Positions 36,127 through 42,925 of a DNA stretch of 64,000 nucleotides are shown here, in pieces. Position numbers and translations under genes: made by a program. The notes under the pieces were generated by a model. It saw nothing but the letters and a program-made list of their open reading frames with translations. It was not told the origin of the DNA and did not search any database. The stretch is from Actinosynnema pretiosum (GTDB lineage: Bacteria; Actinomycetota; Actinomycetes; Mycobacteriales; Pseudonocardiaceae), in the NCBI RefSeq assembly GCF_024171695.1, contig NZ_JAMTCF010000017.1, positions 124,001-188,000 on the forward strand, given 5' to 3'. The number at the start of each line of letters is the position of its first letter. Position 1 is the stretch's first letter.

Positions 36127-36254
36127 TACGCTGGCCGCAGACCGATCCGAGGAGGTGAGCCCCATCAACGCTGGTCAACGCGGGGCGCTCCCTCCTGGCG
36201 CGCGGTAGGGGCCGCAGCCGGAGCGCCCCGGCAACCACCCCGGAAAGGCGCCCC
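36127..36254 (+). promoter_or_regulatory. leader with short uORF and alternative stems before the methyltransferase gene
   Basis: A TACGCT -10 box (36127-36132) precedes GAGGAGGTGA. A short frame ends in TAG at 36206-36208: either GTG 36155 (17 aa) or, at ideal spacing to the Shine-Dalgarno, an ATC at 36164 (14 aa, then INAGQRGALPPGAR). A perfect 11-bp stem pairs 36181-36191 with 36220-36230. The left arm (36182-36188) can also pair with 36248-36254, the 7 nt directly before the ATG at 36255. The two pairings exclude one another, the hallmark of a ribosome-controlled switch. Function inferred. Confidence 0.55.
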
Positions 36255-37040
36255 ATGCACCCCACCCGCTTCACCGGACCCCTGCGCACCACCGTCGTGG
36301 ACCGCCTGCGCGCGGCCGGGTGCGTGTTCGCCGAGGACGAGGCCGACCTCCTCCTCGACGCCGCCGCCGACCCCGCCGCCCTGGACGCCCTGGTCACCCG
36401 CCGCGCGGCGGGCGACCCCCTGGAGCACCTGCTCGGCTGGGCCGAGTTCTGCGGCCTGCGGATCACCGTCGCCCCCGGCGTGTTCGTCCCCCGCCGCCGC
36501 ACCGAGCGCCTGGTTGACCTGGCCGCCGCCCTCGCCCCGCCCGCACCCGTCGTCCTCGATGTGTGCTGCGGCTCGGGGGCGCTCGGCGCGGCCCTCGCCC
36601 ACCGGCTTCCCGGCGCGCGCGTCACCGCCGCCGACCTCGACCCGGCCGCCGCCGAGTGCGCCCGCCACAACCTGCCCGACCCGCACCGCGTCCACTGCGG
36701 CGACCTCTACGACCCGCTCCCCGCCGACCTGCGCGGCCGGGTCGACGTGCTGCTCGCCAACGCCCCGTACGTGCCCACCGGCGCGATCGGCCTCATGCCC
36801 CCCGAGGCCAGGGACCACGAGCCGCGCACCGCGCTCGACGGCGGCGCGGACGGGCTCGACGTGCTGCGCAGGGTCGCGGCGGGCGCGCCGGACTGGCTGG
36901 CCGAGCGCGGCGCGCTGCTGTTCGAGATCGGCGAGGCCCAGGCGGACGCCGCCGTCGCCGCCGTGCGCGCGGCGGGCCTCACCGCACGCGTCGAGCCCGA
37001 CCCGGACGCGGGCGGCGCGTCCGTCGTCGCCACCCGCTGA
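36255..37040 (+). CDS. PrmC-related protein N5-glutamine methyltransferase (HemK2-like)
   Basis: 261 aa. N-terminal helical region with VTRRAAGDPLEHLLGWAEFCGLR, VAPGVFVPRRRTE, then a SAM-binding Rossmann fold (VVLDVCCGSGALGAALA, VTAADLDPAA) and the active-site motif as NAPYVPT instead of NPPY. That variant is characteristic of the PrmC-related family (TIGR03704 type), distinct from the housekeeping PrmC that methylates release-factor glutamines; its substrate is not established. ATG 36255 follows GGAAAGG. The leader upstream can hide the start region, so regulation by translation is likely. Confidence 0.85.
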   Translation: MHPTRFTGPLRTTVVDRLRAAGCVFAEDEADLLLDAAADPAALDALVTRRAAGDPLEHLLGWAEFCGLRITVAPGVFVPRRRTERLVDLAAALAPPAPVVLDVCCGSGALGAALAHRLPGARVTAADLDPAAAECARHNLPDPHRVHCGDLYDPLPADLRGRVDVLLANAPYVPTGAIGLMPPEARDHEPRTALDGGADGLDVLRRVAAGAPDWLAERGALLFEIGEAQADAAVAAVRAAGLTARVEPDPDAGGASVVATR

Positions 37041-37050
37041 CCGAGCCACG

Positions 37051-37185
37051 CACCCGCGCGCCACACCCCGCCCGCTCGGCACCCACCCGCGCGCCACATC
37101 CCTCGCCCGTTCGCACCTACCCGCGCGCCACATCCCCGCCCGTTCGTACCCGCCCGCGCGTCACATCCCCGCCCGCCCGCTCACG
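37051..37185. repeat. 33-bp imperfect tandem repeat, four copies
   Basis: The core CCCGCGCGCCAC (last copy with one change) occurs at 37053, 37086, 37120 and 37153, spacing 33, 34 and 33 bp, each followed by AYCCC...GCCCG. It fills most of the 299-bp gap between the methyltransferase and the oxidase gene. No gene was seen there. Confidence 0.8.
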
Positions 37186-37339
37186 CCCCTGTGCCCGGTG
37201 CGCCCACACAACCGCCCGCCCGTCCACCGCACCCCCGCCCGCCGCACCCCCGCCCGTCCCGCCCACCACCCCCGTCCTCCCCGATCCGAGGCGTGGGACC
37301 CGCTCGACAACCACCCCCCGCCCCGGCGATCCTCACCCC

Positions 37340-38398
37340 ATGGTCGACGTGGACGTCGTGGTGGTCGGTGGCGGTGCGATGGGGTCCGCGGCGACCTGGC
37401 AACTGGCCCTGCGCGGGACCGACGTGCTCCTGCTGGAGCGCTTCGTCCCCGGTCACACCGAGGGCGCCTCGCACGGCGCGTCCCGGATCTTCCGCCTCGC
37501 CTACGCCGACCCGCTCTACGTCCGCCTCGCGGCCCGCGCCCTCCCGCTGTGGCGCGAACTGGGCCCCGAGGTCTTCCAGGAGACCGGCGGCGTCGACCAC
37601 GGCGACCTCACCGGCATCCAGGCCGCCCTCACCGCCGAGGGCGTCCCCGCCACCCCGCTCGACCCGCGCGAGGCCACCGAGCGCTGGCCCGACCTGCGCT
37701 TCGACGGCCCGGTCCTGTTCCACCCCCGCGCGGGCAGGCTCAACGCCGACCTGACCGTCCACACCCTCCAGTCCGCCGCGAAGGCCCACGGCGCGACCGT
37801 CCACCACGGCGAACCCGCCCTGCGCCTGGAGCACGACGCGGACGGCGTCACCGTCACCACCGGGCGCGCCACCTACCGCGCCCGCCAGGCCGTCGTCGCG
37901 GTCGGCGCCTGGACCAGGCGGCTCCTCGAACCGCACCTGCCCCTGCCGCCCCTGCGCGTCACCGAGGAGCAGCCCGCCCACTTCGCCACCACCTCCGCGA
38001 ACTGGCCGTCGTTCATCCACCACCGGGGCGCGGACACGGTCTACGGCCTGCTCACCCCCGGCGAGGGCGTCAAGGCCGGATTCCACGGCGGCGGCCCCGA
38101 GACCGACCCCGACCACCGCGACCGCACCCCCGAACCGACCCGCCTCGCCGCGCTCCGCGACTACGCCCGCGCCTGGCTCCCCGGCGCCGACCCCGACCGC
38201 GCCGCCCCGATCAGCTGCACCTACACCACCACCCCCACCTCGGACTTCGTCCTCGACCGCGCGGGCAACCTCACCGTCGCCGCGGGCTTCTCCGGCCACG
38301 GCTTCAAGTTCACCCCCGCGATCGGCGAGGTCCTGGCCGACCTGGTCCTCGCGGGCGCGCGCCCGAACACCCGGTTCGCGCTGCCTGTTCCCGACTGA
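37340..38398 (+). CDS. monomeric sarcosine oxidase / N-methyltryptophan oxidase-type flavoenzyme
   Basis: 352 aa. FAD-binding start VDVVVVGGGAMGSAATWQLALRG, GASHGASRIFRLAY, the later VVAVGAWTRRLL, and C-terminal SCTYTTTPTSDFVLD followed by GFSGHGFKFTPAIGE. The Cys in SCTY aligns with the covalent flavin-binding Cys of monomeric sarcosine oxidase. Oxidises N-methyl or secondary amino acids with O2, releasing H2O2. ATG 37340 has no Shine-Dalgarno sequence; GATCCT 7 nt upstream may be a -10 box. Substrate not readable. Confidence 0.85.
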   Translation: MVDVDVVVVGGGAMGSAATWQLALRGTDVLLLERFVPGHTEGASHGASRIFRLAYADPLYVRLAARALPLWRELGPEVFQETGGVDHGDLTGIQAALTAEGVPATPLDPREATERWPDLRFDGPVLFHPRAGRLNADLTVHTLQSAAKAHGATVHHGEPALRLEHDADGVTVTTGRATYRARQAVVAVGAWTRRLLEPHLPLPPLRVTEEQPAHFATTSANWPSFIHHRGADTVYGLLTPGEGVKAGFHGGGPETDPDHRDRTPEPTRLAALRDYARAWLPGADPDRAAPISCTYTTTPTSDFVLDRAGNLTVAAGFSGHGFKFTPAIGEVLADLVLAGARPNTRFALPVPD

Positions 38399-38484
38399 CC
38401 CCGGTTCCGCCGACCGCCCCGGCGCACGTCCCACCCACTGGTCGCCCCTGCCGGAAACCGTTGCCCTGAACCAGAATCCGGCGC

Positions 38485-39555
38485 ATGGGAACCGAACTGC
38501 GCCTGGCGGTGGCACTGGACGGGACGGGGTGGCACCCGGACGGCGGTGACAGCCCCGACGCGGCCCCGCTGTCCGCCCGCCACTGGACCGACCTGGTGCT
38601 GGCGGCTGAGCGCGGCGGGATCGACCTCGTCACGTTCGAGGACACCCTCGGGCACCGGCCGAACCAGCTGGACGCGGTGCTCGTCGCGGCCCGCGTCGCC
38701 CCGCTGACCAGCCGCGTCGGCCTGATCCCGACCGCCATCACCACGCACACCGAGCCGTTCCACCTGTCCAAGGCCATCGCGACCCTGGACCACGTCAGCC
38801 TCGGCCGGGCGGGCGTGCGCCTGCGGGTCGACGCCGACCCCGCCACCGCCCGCCACTTCGGCCGCCGCGACCTGCCCCCGCTGCCCGCGTCCGGGCGTCC
38901 CGACGACGCGGTCGTGGCCGACCTGTTCGCCGAGGCCCGTGACTACGCCGAGGTGCTGCGCAGGCTGTGGGACAGCTGGGAGGACGACGCCGAGATCCGC
39001 GACGTCGCCACCGGCCGGTTCGTCGACCGGGACAAGCTCCACCACGTCGACTTCCGGGGCGGGCACTTCGCCGTGAAGGGCCCGTCGATCACCCCGCGCC
39101 CGCCGCAGGGCAACCCGCCGATCGCCGTGCTGGCCCACGACGAGGAGCGCCCCCACCGGCTGGCCCGCGAGTCCGCCGACCTGGTGTTCACCACCCCGCG
39201 CGACGCGGCCGACGTGCGCCGCACCGGCGCGGAGGTCGGGGGAGCGCGGCACTTCGCCGACGTCGTCGTCGCCTTCCACGACGACCGCGAGCTGACCTCC
39301 GACGCGCACGTGCACACCGGCGGTCCGGCCGAACTGGCCGACCTGGCGCAGGAGTGGCACGAGGCGGGCGCGTTCGGCCTGCGCCTGCGCCCCGCGCGGC
39401 TGCCGCGGGACCTGGCCGCCATCACCGGCGAGCTGGTGCCCGAGCTGCGCCGCAGGGGCCTCGTCCCCGCCGAGCCGGGCCCCGCGACCACCCTGCGCGG
39501 CCTGCTCGACCTGCCCCGTCCCGCCAACCGCTACGCAGCTCCCAGGGGTGCCTGA
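38485..39555 (+). CDS. LLM-class flavin-dependent oxidoreductase
   Basis: 356 aa TIM-barrel of the luciferase-like monooxygenase superfamily: ELRLAVALDGTGWHP, FEDTLGHRPNQLDAVLVAARVAP, IATLDHVSLGRAGVRLRV (the usual WNxV motif is replaced by VRLRV), then HFAVKGPSITPRPPQGNPPI. FMN bound, reduced flavin supplied by another reductase. It overlaps the next gene by one base (TGATG), so both form an operon. CAGAAT lies 7 nt before ATG 38485. Confidence 0.85.
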   Translation: MGTELRLAVALDGTGWHPDGGDSPDAAPLSARHWTDLVLAAERGGIDLVTFEDTLGHRPNQLDAVLVAARVAPLTSRVGLIPTAITTHTEPFHLSKAIATLDHVSLGRAGVRLRVDADPATARHFGRRDLPPLPASGRPDDAVVADLFAEARDYAEVLRRLWDSWEDDAEIRDVATGRFVDRDKLHHVDFRGGHFAVKGPSITPRPPQGNPPIAVLAHDEERPHRLARESADLVFTTPRDAADVRRTGAEVGGARHFADVVVAFHDDRELTSDAHVHTGGPAELADLAQEWHEAGAFGLRLRPARLPRDLAAITGELVPELRRRGLVPAEPGPATTLRGLLDLPRPANRYAAPRGA

Positions 39556-40841
39556 TGGTGAAGCAGATCCGGCTGGCCGCCCACTTCCCCGGCGTCAACA
39601 ACACCACCGTGTGGAGCGACCCGGCGGCGGGCAGCCACATCGACTTCGAGTCCTTCCGGCACTTCGCCCGCACCGCCGAGCGCGGCCGGTTCGACTTCCT
39701 GTTCCTGGCCGAGGGGCTGCGGCTGCGCGAGCAGGGCGGGCAGATCTACGACCTGGACGTCGTCGGCAGGCCCGACACGTTCACCGTGCTCGCCGCGCTC
39801 GCCGCCGTCACCGACCGGATCGGGCTCGCGGGCACCATCAACTCCACGTTCAACGAGCCCTACGAGGTGGCCCGCCAGTTCGCCACCCTGGACCACCTGT
39901 CCGACGGCAGGGCCGCGTGGAACGTGGTGACCTCGTGGGACGCGTTCACCGGTGAGAACTTCCGGCGCGGCGGGTTCCTGCCGAAGGAGCAGCGCTACGA
40001 GCGGGCCCGCAGCTTCCTGGACGCCGCCTCGGTGCTGTTCGACTCCTGGCGCGAAGGCGGCGCGTTCGCCGTGCGCGACGAGCACTTCGACGTCGAGGGC
40101 CGCTTCGGCCTGCCGCGCACGCCCCAGGGCAGGCCGGTGATCATCCAGGCCGGTGACTCCCCGGAGGGCAGGGACTTCGCCGCCGCCAAGGCCGACGCGA
40201 TCTTCAGCAGGCACGCGGGAGCGGAGGCGGGCAAGGCGTTCTACGCCGACGTGAAGGGCCGCCTGCCCGCGCACGGCAGGGCCCCCGAGGACCTGGTGAT
40301 CCTGCCCGCCGCGACGTTCGTGCTCGGCGACAGCGACGCCGAGGCGCGCGAGCGGGCGCGCGAGGTGCGGGCCCAGCAGGTCAGCCCGCAGACGGCGATC
40401 AAGCTGCTGGAGCACGTCTGGAACCGCGACCTGTCCGACCTGGACCCGGACGGCCCGCTGCCGCAGGACGACCCGGTGGTCGACGGAGGCACCATCGCAC
40501 CGGGCCGGGCCAGCGTGCGCATGTACCGGGACCCGCTGGCGACCGCGCGGGAGTGGCGCGAGCTGTCGCGGGCGCGCGGGTTGTCGGTGCGGGAGCTGAT
40601 GATCGAGGTGACCGCCGAGCAGACCTTCGTCGGATCGCCGGAGACCGTGGCGACGTCGATCAACGACCTGGTGCAGCAGGACGCGGCCGACGGCTTCGTG
40701 CTGGTCCCGCACATCACGCCCGGAGGGTTCGACGAGTTCGTCGACCGGGTAGTCCCGCTGCTCCAGGAGCGCGGGGTCTTCCGGTCGGAGTACGCGGGCA
40801 CGACCCTGCGCGAGCACCTGGGGTTGAAGCCGCTGGGCTGA
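39555..40841 (+). CDS. NtaA/DmoA-family FMN-dependent monooxygenase
   Basis: 428 aa. Family features are AAHFPGVNNTTVWSDP, FLAEGLRLRE, TINSTFNEPYEVARQFATLDHLSDGRAAWNVVTS (only parts of which are needed: DGRAAWNVVTSW is diagnostic), GRPVIIQAGDSPEGRDFAA and DGFVLVPHITPGGFDEFVDRVVP-type C terminus. Members oxidise nitrilotriacetate, dibenzothiophene sulfone or dimethyl sulfide, suggesting use of organic S or N sources. ATG 39555 overlaps the stop of the preceding LLM gene. Confidence 0.9.
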   Translation: MVKQIRLAAHFPGVNNTTVWSDPAAGSHIDFESFRHFARTAERGRFDFLFLAEGLRLREQGGQIYDLDVVGRPDTFTVLAALAAVTDRIGLAGTINSTFNEPYEVARQFATLDHLSDGRAAWNVVTSWDAFTGENFRRGGFLPKEQRYERARSFLDAASVLFDSWREGGAFAVRDEHFDVEGRFGLPRTPQGRPVIIQAGDSPEGRDFAAAKADAIFSRHAGAEAGKAFYADVKGRLPAHGRAPEDLVILPAATFVLGDSDAEARERAREVRAQQVSPQTAIKLLEHVWNRDLSDLDPDGPLPQDDPVVDGGTIAPGRASVRMYRDPLATAREWRELSRARGLSVRELMIEVTAEQTFVGSPETVATSINDLVQQDAADGFVLVPHITPGGFDEFVDRVVPLLQERGVFRSEYAGTTLREHLGLKPLG

Positions 40842-40901
40842 GCGGACCTGTTGCGCGGAAAGGGGAAACGCGCGAGGCGGGCGGCGGCTAATCTGATGAT
40901 C

Positions 40902-41747
40902 ATGGGTCTCACGTCCAAGTCGCCGCTCTACCCCAGCGGTCCGGTGGCCGACCTGGTCCAGCGGCGAATGCGGGCCGTTCCCTTTTTGGGCGGGGCCGCG
41001 ATCCTCGGCCACCTGGGGTTGCTGATCCAGATGTTCTCGCTCTCCCTGCACGGCCGCGACACCGGGAGCACCTGGTTCCTGCTCGCGTTCGCGGTCGCAC
41101 TGGTCGTCCCCGTGGTGCTGGGCGCCTGGCTGCGCGTCCGGGGCCACCGCCGCCCCGACCTCTGGGTCCCGGCCGCCCTGATCACGCTCGCGACGATCCT
41201 GCTGCTCGGCGTGCTCCCCGTCGCCGTGAGCGCCGTGAACGCGGTCGGCCTGGCGGAGGTCGGCGCGCACACCCTGCTCAGCGTCGTCGTCTCCCTGCTC
41301 TTCGTCCTGATCGTGGCCCACTCGCTGTCACAGTCCCTGACCGCGATGCCCGCCCCCGAACTGGGCTCGACCGGCTACCCCCTGACCGTGCCGCTGCGCA
41401 CGACCCACGTGGAACCGAGGATCGACGGCGCGCTCCACCTGACCGACCGCGCCATCACCTGGTCCGCCCACCGCGCGAGCCGCTGGTGGGACCCGAGGCC
41501 GGGCGCGAAGGCGACGCTGCCCCTGGACCAGATCCACGACGTGACCCCGGCCGACCAGCCCACGCCGACGCCGCTCCTCACCCTCCCCGACGGCACGACC
41601 CTGGACACCACCCCCGGCCCGGTCGTGCGCGTCACCACCGTCACCGGCCAGGTCGTGGTGCTGCCGGTGTCCGACGCGGCGCTGTACGCGGACCTGATCC
41701 AGCGCAGGCGCCAGTACGTCCACTGGGCCGCGGCCTGGACGCGCTGA
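40902..41747 (+). CDS. four-helix membrane protein with cytoplasmic C-terminal domain
   Basis: 281 aa. Four membrane helices: about 27-48 (GGAAILGHLGLLIQMF), 57-78, 88-112 and 119-145, then a soluble 130-residue domain rich in beta strands (LHLTDRAITWSAHRASRWWDP, LPLDQIHDVTP) that resembles PH/GRAM-like folds by pattern only. Start: ATG 40902 lies 7 nt after TAATCT, a good -10 box, which suits a leaderless mRNA; the ATG at 40896 is too close to it. No family recognised. Confidence 0.7.
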   Translation: MGLTSKSPLYPSGPVADLVQRRMRAVPFLGGAAILGHLGLLIQMFSLSLHGRDTGSTWFLLAFAVALVVPVVLGAWLRVRGHRRPDLWVPAALITLATILLLGVLPVAVSAVNAVGLAEVGAHTLLSVVVSLLFVLIVAHSLSQSLTAMPAPELGSTGYPLTVPLRTTHVEPRIDGALHLTDRAITWSAHRASRWWDPRPGAKATLPLDQIHDVTPADQPTPTPLLTLPDGTTLDTTPGPVVRVTTVTGQVVVLPVSDAALYADLIQRRRQYVHWAAAWTR

Positions 41748-41928
41748 ACCCCGATCCACCTGTTGATCACGTCGTGCGGTTGGTCCTGCCGGTGGCTCGG
41801 CGTCAGCCGCAGGTGACTTGATGCACGTCACTCCACTCTGAGTGTGTAACTTAATGTGTGACCAGCGGCGTTTTATTTTCAAGCTATATAGTTTCTGCTG
41901 TCGCGCAGGTTAAACAGGGGGTGATCGG

Positions 41929-42912
41929 ATGGCTACCGCGGACCAGGTGAAAGCACTGGTCAAGAGCCACGCCGAAGGCGACGACACCCGCTTCTACTCC
42001 GTGGCGCTCCAGGTGGCCGCAGGCGCCGCGCGCAACGGTCACGGCCGTTTCGCCCAAGACCTGAAAGCTCTGGTGGACGGCCTGCGGAAGCGGTCGTCCG
42101 GATCGGCCCCCCGCGTCGGCCCGGTCGCGGTGGCGCGTCCCAGGGGTGAGCTGGCCCAGTTGCTCACCGTCAGCTACCCCGAGGCGCTGCTGAGCGACAT
42201 GTCCCTGGACCCGCAGGTCCGGCAGCGCTTGGAGCGCGTGCTCCTGGAGCAGCGCCAAGCTGATCGGCTGCGCTCCCACGGCTTCCACCCGGTGCGCAAG
42301 CTCCTGCTCACCGGCGTTCCCGGCACCGGCAAGACCATGACCGCCCACGTGCTGGCGGGAGAGCTGAGGCTGCCGCTGTTCGTGATCAGGTTGGACGGCC
42401 TGATCACGAAGTTCATGGGGGAGACCGCGGCGAAGCTGCGACTCGTCTTCGACGCGCTGGCCGAGACCAGGGGCGTCTACCTCTTCGACGAGGTCGACGC
42501 GCTCGCGGGTGAGCGCGCGCACGGGAATGACGTGGGCGAGATCCGGCGGGTGCTCAACTCATTCCTGCAATTCCTGGAGGCGCACCACTCGGACAGCCTC
42601 CTGGTGGCTGCGACAAACCACCCGCAACTACTCGATCGGGCGATCTTTCGCCGCTTCGACGCGGTGATCGAATATTCTCTGCCCGACGCTGCGGTGGCGC
42701 GCGAGGTCATCGAGAACCGCCTCGCCACCGTGGACATGGCCGACCTGATCTGGGGAGAGATCGGCGAGGCCGCCGCAGGACTGAGCCAGGGGGAGATCAC
42801 CGCCGCTGCCGAACTCGCCGCCAAGGACGCGATCCTGGTCGGGAGCGGAACGGTCACCACCGCCACCCTGCGCGACGCCCTGAGGCTCAGGAGGTCGAGG
42901 AGCGCGGACTAG
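41929..42912 (+). CDS. ietA: IetA-like AAA ATPase of an IetAS defence module
   Basis: 327 aa. N-terminal helical region (1-75), then one AAA+ module: Walker A GVPGTGKT (129-136), Walker B VYLFDEVDAL (Asp187-Glu188), sensor 1 LLVAATNHPQLLD, arginine-finger region FRRFDAVIEY and a C-terminal lid. The gene is followed 13 bp later by a subtilase gene; AAA ATPase plus subtilisin-like protease is the two-gene composition of IetAS, known first as a plasmid-incompatibility locus and later as an antiphage system. ATG 41929 follows GGGGGTGA. The 180-bp upstream region is notably AT-rich (TTTTATTTTC, TATATAG). Confidence 0.82.
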   Translation: MATADQVKALVKSHAEGDDTRFYSVALQVAAGAARNGHGRFAQDLKALVDGLRKRSSGSAPRVGPVAVARPRGELAQLLTVSYPEALLSDMSLDPQVRQRLERVLLEQRQADRLRSHGFHPVRKLLLTGVPGTGKTMTAHVLAGELRLPLFVIRLDGLITKFMGETAAKLRLVFDALAETRGVYLFDEVDALAGERAHGNDVGEIRRVLNSFLQFLEAHHSDSLLVAATNHPQLLDRAIFRRFDAVIEYSLPDAAVAREVIENRLATVDMADLIWGEIGEAAAGLSQGEITAAAELAAKDAILVGSGTVTTATLRDALRLRRSRSAD

Positions 42913-42925
42913 GCGAGGTGCGGGG

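Noticed and set aside
37051-37185. Possible CRISPR array
   Set aside because: Repeats follow each other without unique spacers and no cas gene is present; it is a tandem minisatellite.
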